Part shown: positions 31,177 to 42,836 of the stretch, piece by piece
How the letters are laid out: every line of letters begins with the position of its first letter
Numbering within the stretch: position 1 is the stretch's first letter
Translations under genes and position numbers: made by a program
The notes under the pieces: model-generated
What the model was told of the DNA's origin: nothing
Databases searched by the model: none
The model's input: the letters and a program-made list of their open reading frames with translations, nothing else
NCBI RefSeq assembly: GCF_000485595.1
Contig: NW_014577614.1
Span: 111,783-156,609, forward strand
From: Priapulus caudatus
Taxonomy: Eukaryota; Priapulida; Priapulimorpha; Priapulimorphida; Priapulidae
DNA: 44,827 nucleotides
Direction: 5' to 3'

Positions 31177-31737
31177 CTGAAAACATCACCAGTGATCCAA
31201 ATAAGTCGCCTAAAAACTACAACAAAAATTTCAATCACTCACCAACCACTAAGTGCTGCTTTAATGCTATAGACAAAATCGAGCAGATCGTGAAAACGAT
31301 ATCTGTTCCGTTGCATAACTTGCACATAAAATAGCACATCATGATAAATCTTTCACTCCAATAAATCTGTTTAATGCACATATCCAAAGTAATTTGACCC
31401 TAATAGCCACAATACACCGCAACGACAACGAATCAGTTTATTAGTAAAAAAATCTGTCACTGTTAGAAAAAGTGTGACGGAATGCATTCTAAAAACCGTT
31501 TACTTTTTTTCGCGACTTAAGGACCTGAAAGATCCCCACACGATCATCATAAAGCACACTCTGGCGGTTTGTTGAAGGAGAAGATTCATGGGCAGTGCGA
31601 AGGTAAACACCAGCAACACATATCTGTGGATGGCCGGCATACGTTTGGGGAACTCGTCAAATGATACTCGTCAAACGTGATACAAAGTACAAAGGAACAC
31701 ACCAGCAGTACATGTCTTCTGTGGATGGTCAGCCTAC

Positions 31738-31849
31738 CTTTGGGGAACTCGTCTGGCCGAATCAATTCCTTGAAGAACTCATGAGTGTCGATCATCTGTT
31801 CAGCCTCTGACATGTCCGGCACGTACCAGAACCTGAGGATGCGCTGTTC
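31738..31849 (-). CDS. Unrecognised proline-rich protein, exon 4
   Basis: Acceptor GTACTTGCAG, phase 0; donor gtaggc, phase 1. It encodes EQRILRFWYVPDMSEAEQMI, then DTHEFFKELIRPDEFPK. Charged and helical with aromatic residues (FWYV), it looks like part of a folded domain formed together with exons 2-5. Confidence 0.85.
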
Positions 31850-31914
31850 CTGCAAGTACAGCCACACACGGTTAACACGCACACACGCACGCACGCACGC
31901 ACGCACGCACGCAC

Positions 31915-31924
31915 NNNNNNNNNN
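31915..31924. other. Assembly gap (10 N) inside a GCAC/CA repeat
   Basis: Ten undetermined bases between a (GCAC)n tract (from 31878) and a (CA)n tract (to 31970). The real length is unknown. It lies in an intron, 66 bp upstream of exon 4. Confidence 0.99.
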
Positions 31925-31972
<48 letters not shown>

Positions 31973-32108
31973 ATCATGCATGCACGCACACACACCATAC
32001 AGTTACACACAAATGGTTTGTGTAAGATACAAATTGTTAACGTTACTTTGACATTGACTACCAACGAACTATGACCGTTGCACACTGCACACCGATTCCC
32101 GCTCACAC

Positions 32109-32203
32109 CTGCGTGAGGAGGGTCTCATGCTTGGCCGTGTCCTGGAGAAACACCTTGAACTGCAGCTGAAGGTCGTGAGGTGCAACCTCCACAGAACCCG
32201 AGT
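32109..32203 (-). CDS. Unrecognised proline-rich protein, exon 3
   Basis: Acceptor TTTTTTCAAG, phase 1; donor gtgtga, phase 0. It encodes SGSVEVAPHDLQLQFKVFLQ, then DTAKHETLLTQ. Joined to exon 4 it reads DTAKHETLLTQEQRIL. A longer open frame on the same strand here is out of phase with both neighbours. Confidence 0.8.
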
Positions 32204-32461
32204 CTTGAAAAAACAACAGAACGGAATCAAAACAAAGTCAAACAGAAGAGAATGCATAAAATTCATGAACTGCCTTTAACTTCGATCATTACTCTGAAAC
32301 GATACGCGGAATCACATCCAAAGTAGCTCAATGTACGTACGCCATCTCCGACACGAATCAGAATGACAAAATTAAACAATTACAGCTAGAATCTGATACA
32401 CAGTGAATATCTTGTATGCTTTGTACAGGGCAGACTGCGCGTCACAATTTTACCCGCGCAC

Positions 32462-32611
32462 CTTTTGTGACATCTCTGTTGATGACGATGCCGTGGTGGG
32501 CGCCCCCACCAACATGCAGCACCTTGCTGGTATCAGCTAGCTTCTTAGTGCGCTCCATCACTAGTGTCGTTGACTTCTGACCCTTCTTAATCGGGGTCAG
32601 AATAATCTTAT
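32462..32611 (-). CDS. Unrecognised proline-rich protein, exon 2
   Basis: Acceptor TTTTTGTTATAG, phase 1; donor gtgcgc (weak), phase 1. It encodes KIILTPIKKGQKSTTLVMER, then TKKLADTSKVLHVGGGAHHG and IVINRDVTK. An alternating hydrophobic/charged pattern suggests beta strands and the GGGAHHG turn is distinctive. I do not recognise the family. Confidence 0.8.
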
Positions 32612-33001
32612 CTATAACAAAAACCGGGTAGGAGTGTAAGCTCGTAGTTATAGAATGAACAAGTTGAGAGAAGAAATTGCATGAAGAGTTATTGGGAAAT
32701 TTGACTTGCATTAGTGAAATGCTGTCTTACTGATAAAAAATAAAATGCACTTTTCAAGAAATTGGAAGGTCCTATAAAGGAACCTGTTCTATATTCAGAC
32801 ACAGCATGTCACGTACGAATTCAGAATGTGTGACTCTGAGAGTAGAGAGTAAAACTGTGTATTGACTGAACGAAATGAAACCAAAACATTGCATAAAAAA
32901 CATGCAGGGAAAAAATTCCTCTGAAAAGAATCTGAGTTTGTGTTGCGGCACCCTCGTCAAGCAAGGAAAGAAACAGCATTATTTTTAAGGGATCCACTTA
33001 C

Positions 33002-33041
33002 CATCTCGCTCACGCAGAATGAGAAGGGCCCCATTCCACAT
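33002..33041 (-). CDS. Unrecognised proline-rich protein, exon 1 with probable start codon
   Basis: ATG at 33041 begins MWNGALLILRERD and ends at a good donor (GATG|gtaagt), phase 1. An in-frame TGA lies two codons upstream (33045-33047) with no acceptor between, so this ATG is the likely start. The ATG context is poor. With all seven exons the gene totals 3327 nt, or 1108 aa. Confidence 0.65.
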
Positions 33042-33049
33042 AAATCACT

Positions 33050-33775
33050 TGCACAGCATGTGAAACACTATCGGTACTACTGAGGCCATGTTGGTAGCTG
33101 TTATTAGTGCTGTCACTACCATCGAACCTATAACCTCATGGAAGCCTTTTCTGCTGTGATGAAGCCCTTATTACTGCACTATTTAAATTTATTGGTATTA
33201 ATAAAGCACCATATGTGCCATGGAAGCCACCGTGGCATTGCAAAAACCATATACGTATCACCAAAGCCCTATGAGAACTAACATATGCCGCATCAGCAAC
33301 GTGACGGCATCGAGTGAGTGGGCTGTAGTGATCACAGCGGCATCCCCGGCATTTTCAATAAACATGTCGGTCTTCGGTTACCTTCGCTCGCTGGCTCCTC
33401 CATCGCTGCGCTGTGCTCTGCTGTACTGCGCGATTTATGAATGCAGGTGCCGGTCGGAGATATGCTGCTCCCTACGCGTTGCGGCGCACGATCGCTGTTG
33501 CCCTGTTTTGTTGCGCGTAGATCCAGTATTGTCCATAGCTACCGTGCTTCGCTAGCACGCCATGCCAGCTCCAGGTTTTCGCAGAAACTGGAATGAATAA
33601 GTTAACATTCAGATGAGGGGAATCACAGACACGTGTGGCTGGCACACTGTTCCTCCTATATTTCGCCGGTGGTCGACTATATGGATCATTCTATAGGTGA
33701 CCATCCACTGTTTCCTCTCTTCACATCGCATGTTCATCTACCCACGACTAGCACTAGGCAACTTTCTCATCTTCT
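33050..33775. other. Region upstream of the proline-rich gene; no gene seen
   Basis: Contains the presumed promoter and 5' UTR of the minus-strand gene. It is GC-richer at 33290-33560. A plus-strand frame here lacks splice context or similarity and is not called. Confidence 0.4.
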
Positions 33776-33792
33776 CTCTCCCTCTTTCTCTT

Positions 33793-33852
<60 letters not shown>
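33776..33852. repeat. (CT)n microsatellite
   Basis: CT dinucleotides with TTT interruptions, purest at 33800-33838. Confidence 0.95.
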
Positions 33853-33853
<1 letters not shown>

Positions 33854-34382
33854 ATTCTTCTATCAGTATTAGGTGACTTTGTGTCCGTTCATATAATTCG
33901 ATCAAGACTCAAGATTCCAACAATACCCAGCCATACTTTAGCCAGAATTCCCAATCCTTATTTCTAATCAGCATGAGGTAAAACTTTACCCATCTCACTC
34001 CCCATTCTTATCAATCTTCGGCATTAGGCGAGCTTCACTAACATGCTAAACAATTCGCTGTTTCGTTTAATGGGTGGCTCAAGAAAAAGCTTAGGTTTCC
34101 TCTGCTCTCACTCCACTTGATCTTCACAAACAAACGGCTAGGCACGAAGATGAAATAGCGACGTTGGGGCGCGAGCGAACACGCGCCTTGCTGGGGGGGA
34201 CGTACCCATGACAGCCACAAGCCTCTACAGTGGCTGCGCGTCAGGGGGAGACTGTGGCATCTGCGCCCATCACGCAAGCGAGGCAGATGCATAATAACAA
34301 CCAAGGTATTTACGAGCTGGTAAGCAGAGACGTGCAGCATGACTACATAATGGAGGTCTTCCAACGCATAGCTGAAGAGAGC

Positions 34383-34835
34383 TTCCCGCCGAACAGCTAA
34401 GGGCTTCTCTGTATAGCTGAGGAGGAATTCACATGTATAGCTAAGGGCTTCCTTGTATAGCTGAGGAGGGATTCACATGTATAGCTAAGGGCTTCCTTGT
34501 ATAGCTGAGGAGGGATTCACATGTATAGCTAACGTCTTCCCTGTATAGCTGAGGAAGAATTCACATATATTTAATTGAGTGTTTCCCATGCATATCTGAG
34601 GACACACCATGCATATCTGAGAGCTACCTATGTATAACTGAGGGCTACCCATGTATATTTGAGCAGGAATTCCCATGGATGTATATTTGAGGGCTACCCA
34701 CGAATATCTGAGAGCTTCCCATGTATAATGGAGGAGATATTCCTACGTATATATGTGTGGGTTACCCATGTATATTTGAAGAGGGCATACCATGTATATC
34801 TATTTCCCCTGAATAGCTGAGGGCATTCTTTAATG
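34383..34835. repeat. 44-bp minisatellite built of 22-bp half units, decaying rightwards
   Basis: The word ATTCACATGTATAGCTAA recurs at 34427, 34471 and 34515, and ATTCACATAT at 34559, exactly 44 bp apart. The other half is CTTGTATAGCTGAGGAGGG. Farther right, half units decay to CCATGTATATTTGAGGGCTA forms up to about 34835. Minus-strand frames read as Ile/Gly/Ser repeats and are not coding. Confidence 0.9.
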
Positions 34836-36542
34836 GCGGGCAATCTGCCCCCATAGAGGATGGATCCAGCATGCCTCTCTGGGCAGTCAGTCATAATTAC
34901 ACTATCAACTTCATCTCTTGACATCTTTTACAAGCAGCATTAAATCAGCGAATACATCCGCCCACAATTACGCCATCGCCGTAAATTACCTAAGATCGCT
35001 TACCACTAACGATTCAGCAGCACAGATACCTCGCACGGGACCTATAATTACACCGTGACCTCATCTCCTGCTATCTCTTACTGCCGAGCGGCGGCGGACG
35101 CGCTTTATGGGCGCACTCAGAGACAAGAGATCACTTCTCAAGGAAGACGCGAAGCCATTAGTGTCGATGAGAGTGGCGAGGCACCGCCGGCTGCGTTTAC
35201 GAGTCTGCGTACCCTGGCATCCCGCCACGCGCGCAAGGTTAAACCGAGACGTCTGCAGGGTGGACTACAGCAGAGCACTCTCACTGCTGACTCAGGCGCT
35301 ACGCATTACTGCGACGCCTCTACGAAACAGCACAGCACCCCGTTACCGCAGTCACGAGGTTTCTACGCGGTATCCATCATTCAGGTCACGGCATTCCGTG
35401 TGGACCACGCAGCGGCTGCCACCGAATATTGGATCAACGCACAATAATTGTTCCGCCGCCAGCGCGACGCGTGTGCGACTAACCCGAAACGAAGTGGGAG
35501 CACTGTTCGAATCGGCCGGGAGCATTCCGCACGGGAAATACGACCTCGCGCCCCCCGCGCCCGCATTTGCCTGTGCTGCTTCCGCCGGCCACGACGTCGC
35601 CGGCACTAAATAAAGCAAGCAGAAGGCATGCACACCCGCCGGCGCGCGCGCGATCCTTCGCAACCGGATAGAAAGCAGAGTTCTACCGCGTACCTCCTGC
35701 GTACCTCCTTAGTATAAGAGCCTCTTCGCCTCGCGAGCGTTGCCCAGCCAGCTCTCTGCGTAGCAGCCGGGGGGGGGAGGGGGGGGGGGGAGTTTACAGC
35801 TGTGCGGTGAACACACGTGGCGAGGAGACGGTGAGTAAAGCCAGCTCTGGCGGCCACCGTTCGTTGCCACACTTTGCGTGGGGCAGACTGGACACACCGG
35901 AAAACCCCATCGAGATTAGTACTATTAGGCCCCACTCGTGCATGAGTAAACACATTTTTCCCATGAAGGAGTGGTCCACGCTCACTCGGGGGATGGGGGG
36001 AGGGAGGCAGAGCGATAACAACAACAACAACACGGTCCGCCCCCCGTGACGTACGCTCAATCTACCAGATGTGTGTCCTACTCGAGCCTTCAGCATCCGC
36101 AAATCTAGGGGGCCTACCCGCAGAGCTCTGCGAGTGGTTAGCTAGGTCCACAATCCAGAAACTCAGCACGAGCGGTCACACAGCACCGAACGAACTGCTC
36201 GGCCTCAGGATTCTGACCGAGGGGTGGCTATGATCTCGGGAGATCTGCGTGTGTTTACACTTAATCTCCTCAGCTTCCTCTGGGAGGGTGAGGGGGGAGG
36301 GGGGTAACTGAGAGAGGAGAGTGATCGTAACGGTCCTGATAGGCAGGGTATCGGCATCGCAAAGGCACCCGCAGGGCGTCAGCCTCATGTGTGCGCGAGA
36401 TTCATTTAAGCGCTTCGCAACGAGGCCAGCCTAACAAGAGAGCTTCCCTTGTGTAGGCATTCTAACGCAGGCTTCCTAATTCCTAGCAGCAGTGCCGAAC
36501 AGTAGTTTGGATACGGTCGAGCATGTGTAAGCGAACACCTCA
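34836..36542. other. No gene recognised; G-rich runs and a weak promoter-like site
   Basis: CpG-containing sequence. G-rich runs at 35768-35792, 35989-36006 and 36285-36304 could form G-quadruplexes. AGTATAAGAG at 35711-35720 with a gtgagt-like donor at 35830 might be a TATA box and first-exon end of a plus-strand transcript. Open frames of 100-170 codons here show no family features. Confidence 0.3.
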
Positions 36543-36770
36543 AAAAACAACCACACCTGTCTATAAAGGACACTGCATTTTCCTTTAGTGGCAGTTATAA
36601 AGTGAAACGACCTCTATAGAACGGACATATGTCAATAAAGCACACTTTTGGCATTTCCTTAGAGTGGCAGTTATAATGTGAACCTTCTTCTATAGAACAG
36701 AGACCTGTCTAGATAAGGAATACTTTTGTAGTGTTTGACTGTAATTACAGACATATAGAACTATTACTGC
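36543..36770. repeat. Tandem duplication of about 80 bp
   Basis: Two units share CCTGTCTATAAAGGACACT-like, TAGTGGCAGTTATAA-GTGAA and CTCTATAGAACGGACATATG-like words. A third, decayed unit follows to about 36770. AT-rich, non-coding. Confidence 0.75.
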
Positions 36771-39700
36771 AGGCATTCATACTTATCGAACCACTGATAC
36801 AAGTGGAAGTTGTACCATTCCTATTTGAAATCGCACACGCGCACACTCAGATGCAAGCACGCCAGCATGCATGCACGCATACAAACTGGTGAGAAAAAAT
36901 CCAGAGAGACATGATACAAGATTGCGTGGCACAGCTTTGCTGTTGATCCGAATCGCTGCACGCGGCTGAGACGCGCAGTTCCGCGGGATATGCGCACGCG
37001 ACAGCGGGGATGTTCAAGTATAAAGCGCTGCCCGCAGTGGAGACGTGCGCCAAATTCGATCTCGCTCATGGGCTCAATCTACGAGTATCCTGAGTGTACG
37101 AAAGTGCACTGCATGCAGTTTGGCATCGGCCTAGACTGGTACCCGGTCGACAGTTCCACATGCTACACTAACAGCATCAGTGTAGCGAAGGATACTAGCC
37201 GGAGTGAAGGTGGTGCCAGGTCTAGCATCGGCCGGGCATTTCATTATTTACGAAAAGTAAACACAGTCGGTATAGGAACTGGTCACGTCGGTGACGCCCC
37301 ATTCATGCCCATCAACGAAGAAGGCGGGGCTTATTCTGATTACGGAGATGCGAAAATGCAACAGAAGTACGTAGCGCAATGCGCTAAACGGCGTGTTATT
37401 TTCGTTTTTGTGCCAAACTCTATCGTAGGAAACCGTTCTAGCCTAGCAGAATGCCCTAGTTCCTGAGATCGGCGATTTGGTACTGTGATGGGTCCCCACC
37501 TATAAAAATTTCAAAGGGAGGTGCGGCGTAGGCTGTGACTGGAGGACACAAAGTTACAATCCTCGGCTCGCCTCGGCATCATGGCCGCATCACGTCTAGG
37601 CTGAGCACAGAATCGACGGTATCAATGCCCAGTTTTCCCCCTCACGCCCACGTACCGTACGTACGTCATGTACTGTACACGGAGAATCCGCAGACCCCTG
37701 ATCCGCCTGCTTACTTAAATTCTGTTTTTACTCAAACGCAGCATTGCAACATCGCGAAAACTCTCAAACCTGCATCGCATGCAAACGAACGAACCCACCG
37801 CTGCGAAGACCTACGCATTCAAAGTACAGCCTCCTCCACCACCAGCACCACCACTCCACACACCCCCACCCACCCACCTTCCCACCCGAGCTTCCTCCTG
37901 TGCTAACAGGGGTGGGGAGGGCCGAACGCGACTACAAATCCCCGCTGGAAGATGCTGCGGAACCGAGCGAGGGATCGGATGCCCGCGTGCGTGTGAGCGC
38001 GGTGGTGAGTGCCGAACAGTTATGTCTCTGGTAGATGGATGGCGCCCGTCGCGAATCAAAATAAACACCGCGCGCGCGCGAGAGTGAGAGAGAGAGAGAG
38101 AAGGCCGGTGCTGGGATGAGTAGTCGCAGGGGGTTTTCCAGACAGCCATAAGACGTTGCAAAGCAGTGTCATAGATATAGAAAGATTTCAACTGGAGTGA
38201 GTCTCGGCACACACTGAAAGTGTCGCCGTCTCTCTCAGTCTTCGACATGTGAATGTAGATGGAGGCAATCGCCTCAACACGTCATCAGCAGTGAATACAA
38301 AACTGTTTTCAATCACTTAGAACTGATGTCATAGTACTGAATCTCAAAGCCTTGTCCCCGAACGCTGGTACAGCACTCGTTATAGACCCTGACACTCCCT
38401 GATCATGACTGACTTACACTTACAGAGAATTTGCAGCTTATATGTGCCATCTCGCAAAAAAAAATTTTACTAGAACGACACATTTCTACGTTTTAAAGTC
38501 GCGTCCACATTTTCGCGGACTCACCCACCTACATTTACGCGAGCAGACACGGCTGCATCTAATCCTTACCAGAGTCGTCGACGGACACACGGAATGTGAT
38601 ATGGCATCCCCGCGCTCACACTGATGACATCTTTATGATCACCAATGGCATGTGAGCCGACACTATCACGCGCACTACAGTTTGTCTCCACCCACGACAC
38701 TACTCACTACGCACACACGATTCAATCGAGTCCCCGGTACGAGACCGCCTGCTGACGGCGCCTCGATGAGTTAGATATGCAGCTTCCTGTAGCCAAGGAA
38801 ATGCAAGGCGATCATCGGTCACTGCAGCATCCCGTCGCCACGGAGACGCGACGTAATCGCTGGTCACGGAGGTGTGCCCGTACGCTTCACAGGAGATGCT
38901 AGCCGATGCGGGCTCCTCGGGCGTCCTTACATCGGCACCACGGCGACAACGGGAAAAATCCGAGGAACAATGCGACGCTGGCGATTGTCGCTACGAGTCC
39001 TCACCAGGGTGCACTGGGCGGAGACGTTGGCAGGTTCACGCTTCACTGTGCAGTGGACGCATGCCGGAGATGCACATGCAACCTCGTTGCAGCTGAGCAA
39101 ACGCATGCACCGTTCGAGGGAAGCGTCCGCCGACCAAACGCGCATCGGTGCGAATGGCTCTCCCCGAGAAACCCACAAACAAATCCGTATGGGAACATTC
39201 CTTCACCCCTGCGCGCGTGCGCACACGGCGAAGCGCCGGTTCTTGCCAGACAGCCTAATCTAATTAGCTTGCAGAGGAGAGATGTTTTTTGTTGATGCAT
39301 ACCCAGAGGAGGTTGTCGTAGCGCTACTGATTCTGCAGCGTGCGCCTGCGGAGCACGACGAATGCGGCCCAATTTTTCCTGCCCGAGCACAGCACCCCCC
39401 ACCCCCACCCCCACCACCACCGTATTCTTTTCGGCCGGCGGCGGCGACAGCAGCGGCACCCTAAAACGCCTTTACCCCCTTAACTGTGAGTCATGCCCAC
39501 CATCCATCATCCACTCGTTATCGCTTAACTCTGCGCGTTAGGGAACTGCGATCTAGCATTCAGTGAACGATGGTTCTCTGGCGATTTTAAAGACACGGCT
39601 GATGTAAAGCCTCGTGAAAACATTTTTCAGTCGTGTACAACCCCTCAACTGCAAATTGCTCTTAGCCAGACACAGTGCACGTCTACGCATCGCCAGAAGT

Positions 39701-39845
39701 AACACGGGCACGCCAAGGCGTGCAAAGTTGCACTAAAACAAACAGACGAAAACCTCCGCGTCGGTATTTCCGTAGATGTTTTGCGTGCAAACAGCCATCT
39801 CTGTGATATAGGTTCGTAAGACAACTCTGGCTACTCGTGCATGTC
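36771..39845. other. No gene recognised
   Basis: CpG-containing sequence with short low-complexity tracts: CACC/CCCA at 37829-37885, (CG)n and (GA)n at 38069-38100, CCCCCACC at 39396-39421. Open frames up to 158 codons lack codon-like patterning, splice context or any motif I know. The region could hold promoter or untranslated exons of a neighbouring gene. Confidence 0.3.
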
Positions 39846-39895
39846 ATATATATCAAGAGTAGATAATTGTTATATTATCTACTCTTGATATATAT
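39846..39895. repeat. Perfect hairpin, 22-bp arms and 6-nt loop
   Basis: ATATATATCAAGAGTAGATA plus AT at 39846-39867 pairs exactly with 39874-39895; the loop is TGTTAT. It is too AU-rich and short for a confident microRNA call. It may be a MITE remnant or cruciform site. Confidence 0.85.
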
Positions 39896-41428
39896 ATATG
39901 CACCTAGATTTGTCAGTGTCAGATGACGTTTATCTATCACTAGGTGGGGGGCAACTAATCTTAACGTTCCTCTTCACGGACGAATCCTGTTACTCATAAA
40001 ACACCAAACTGCCGAGATTTTTATAACGCACGTTACATGAACACACATCGAATTATCGCCTATATTTGAATTGTTCGTTTGTTAACGCCCCTATGTTTAC
40101 ATTTGTGCAGCTCAATGATTGCACATCTATCCCGCCTACACATAAGTGATCGCTACATACGAACGTTAAACCACGAACGCTTGAGGCTCAATGTTTGCCA
40201 ATGAGGATTGGTTTCGTTCTCCATTCTAGACCGACGAAATCCAGTAACGCTCGCGTGCAACACAAGCTTAGCAAACAGCGTGCACCTGCAGGCAGTTCAA
40301 ATAGGAACAAAGTACAATCCGGGCACAACACACATCTGTGTCACTGCTACTGCTAGCTTATGCTTAAAAACATTGCAAGCTAGTTCCACGTCCTGCATCT
40401 TGCACGAAGGATTTGAACTATCAAATTTATTAGCAGACATTTGTATCTTAAGACCGTTATCTTGTTACGCGCACTTGGGGTTACCGCCAACGATACGATA
40501 GTATTTAAATAATTTCTAGATGAGCCAGGCAAGTCTGCAAACATTAGGTAAAAACTGCACCTCACCCTCATGCTGACTTCATCCACTTCTATGTCTAGCG
40601 CAACCCTACCACATAGCCCTCTTTTTACCACAATCCACCCACTTCCCTCACCTCACCTTCTCCTCTTCCCAACACTATTTCACCACTTTTTCATTCTGCG
40701 CTATATGACCATTATTCAACCTTCCTTCTGCTATTTCCCTGCACCACCTTCCTACTGCTATTTCTATAAATCACTCTCCTACTGTTCTTTCCTGATATCA
40801 CCTTCCTATTTCTTTCTCCCTACATCATCTTCAAACCGCTCCTTCCCTACATCCCTTTCCTACCACTCTCTCACTTCTCCAGCACCCTAGCAGTGACCAC
40901 CTTCTCCATCTGCCACTATGTCTCACCCATTCTCTTTACCATCTCTAGTCACAACTATCTCATTCTCTTGCCACTCCATGCCATCCTCTTCCTTTATCTT
41001 AGCAATATGACATCATGGAAGAAGCATGTGTCTTGTTTATACCTAGTAATGCCAATGGGTTGTGTGAGCACTTCTCAATCTCATGCACATTAATATATGA
41101 ATCTGAGCAAAGATCTATGTGATATACTAGACACCCAACATGTGATACCCAGAATCTGGCACATCCCTGGATTTTTAATTATATCATTAAATCAACAAAG
41201 AATCAAACAGGAGTTACACTCAAATATATCATAGTGAAGTATATTACAAACAAGCCAGGAATACCAGTAGCAAAACTGACCCACATAACACTCTCTCAGC
41301 TAGGTTGCAAAGACAGTGGCTGTATACTCTTAAAGCCGCACTATGCGCATCTACACGCTAATTTCTCCAGTACTAGACTAGCAAATACTTCGTGTCAATC
41401 ATACTACCTAATGACAAAATAAACTCTA
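39896..41428. other. No gene recognised; C/T-rich tract at 40600-40990
   Basis: From about 40600 to 40990 the plus strand is pyrimidine-rich with degenerate CTTCCTACTGCTATTTC-like units. The rest is AT-rich without exons. Confidence 0.4.
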
Positions 41429-41718
41429 GTTCCTCCCATTTCACTGCGCATTGTCTTATAAAAGGCATTTGAAAATACCTCCAATGTTGTTCAAATTCTC
41501 CGATGTTGTTGACAGTTTCGCGCTGCTCTCCCAATCAACCGTGCAGCGGTGCTGCGGTACAGCGGTACGGTTGTAGCAAAGATAAAAACATGTGACGTCA
41601 CCTAACCGCTTCGAGGCTAAATTGTTTGGCAAACAAGTCAGCGTTGGCGCCAGATTACCAGATTTCGCACCTCTTTCTTGTGGGTTTTAATTAAAACGCA
41701 CAGTGAAATGGGAGGAAC
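41429..41718. mobile_element. TIR element, about 290 bp
   Basis: The left end GTTCCTCCCATTTCACTGCG (41429) and the right end CGCACAGTGAAATGGGAGGAAC (ending 41718) are inverted copies with one or two mismatches. No clear target duplication and no coding capacity. Confidence 0.7.
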
Positions 41719-41746
41719 GCGCCACGCGTACGCGCCACGCGAGCTA

Positions 41747-41817
41747 TAGTAGTACTACTACTACTAGTACTACTACTAGAGCTATACGCGGGCTATACTA
41801 GTAGTAGTATAGTCTAG
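41747..41817. repeat. ACTAGT/AGT-ACT microsatellite
   Basis: TAGTAGTACTACTACTACTAG-type runs on both sides of GAGCTATACGCGGGCTATAC. The same kind of sequence continues at 42249-42300 beyond the hAT MITE, so the MITE has probably inserted into it. Confidence 0.85.
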
Positions 41818-41819
41818 AG

Positions 41820-42240
41820 CAGGGGTGTCAAACATACGGCCCGCGGGCCGGATCCGGCCCGCGAGATGATTTGATCAGGCCCGCGACATGTAGAACTTTT
41901 GTTGAGTTTGTTTAGTGTGGTGAGTTGGTTCAGGTGTTCAGATGTAAAAATGTATTCACTCAACTCTATTTGAGTCATTGTTAATGAATGTGAAATGCAT
42001 TTTATTTCAATTCCATTGGCCTATCTGTGAATAAATGTGTTGTGCTAATATATAGATCTTTGTGGTCCGTGATTATGTAGGCTACACATGTAGGCTGAAT
42101 GATAAAGCATAGTACTGAAAAACAAAGCTAAAGATTTGGAGTTGACGTAGGTTATTTTGCCATTATTTTACTGGTCCGGCCCACTTGAGATCAGATGGGC
42201 TGTATGAGGCCCATGAACCAAAATGAGTTTGACACCCCTG
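41820..42240. mobile_element. hAT MITE, 421 bp, related to fish-type CAGGGGTGTCAAAC elements
   Basis: It starts CAGGGGTGTCAAACATACGG and ends GAGTTTGACACCCCTG. The flanks GTCTAGAG (41812-41819) and GTCGAGAG (42241-42248) match at 7 of 8 positions, giving an 8-bp target duplication. Read on the minus strand, the first about 80 bases (GTCAAACTCATTTTGGTTCA, then a 'gggcc' and 'ggtccggaccagtaaaataat'-like order) recall non-autonomous hAT elements common in fish genomes. That likeness is from memory, not a search. Confidence 0.85.
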
Positions 42241-42248
42241 GTCGAGAG

Positions 42249-42300
42249 TATAGTATTATACTAGTACTAGTAGTAGTAGTACTACTACTAGTAGTACTAA
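42249..42300. repeat. ACTAGT/AGT-ACT microsatellite
   Basis: ATACTAGTACTAGTAGTAGTAGTACTACTACTAG-type run, the right-hand continuation of the tract at 41747-41817. Confidence 0.85.
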
Positions 42301-42836
42301 ACCGACCAGGCTCTCCAACTGTTACACGGTGTAGGACGCCTCTCGCCAACGTAGTGTTAAGCGAAAAGGGAACTTGTGACTAGTAGCAGGGTCTCCAACC
42401 ATTCTGCGGAATCATTACGATTTCTAGGCTTAATTTCCGCACTTCGCAGCGGCAAGGTTATATTCCTCATTTCAGTTGCACTGTATAAAATTTGCACTGA
42501 TTGTTCGCATTGTTCGCTTGGACACATTGTTTTTTTTTTCAGCGGGTGCCTGGCACTGGCTAAGCGCTGGTGCAGTAGAGATGCAGCAAGTTTATTAATA
42601 GCCTTCACTGCGCGAGTCGTTTCTTGGAAATGAACACTCTGCCATTCCGTTAGTTTTGCACCCCCTACCATCGCTCAGTGTTATAATGTGTTTCTATGCA
42701 TTTTGTATCTGGCATGTCTACGGTAAATGAAACAGCCTAGTCAGACAGGCGCTGTCTGCAAGGTGTCGCGTAGTTTAAATTGTCTGCTAATCAGATTAAC
42801 ACGTGGGGAGAATAGCGTCCAATTGCCATTGCCATC
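42301..42836. other. No gene recognised
   Basis: Short sequence between the hAT MITE and the second hAT relic, with a T run at 42530. It may include the 5' end of the relic. Confidence 0.35.

Noticed and set aside
31878-31970. Regular repeats that might suggest a CRISPR-like array
   Set aside because: They are simple GCAC/CA repeats with no spacers, in animal DNA.
35055-35613. Two overlapping plus-strand frames of 130 and 168 codons
   Set aside because: They lie in GC-rich DNA where chance frames are long; no motif or family pattern.
36990-37466. 158-codon plus-strand frame
   Set aside because: No recognisable motif, no splice sites that make sense, and codon composition unlike the two well-supported genes.
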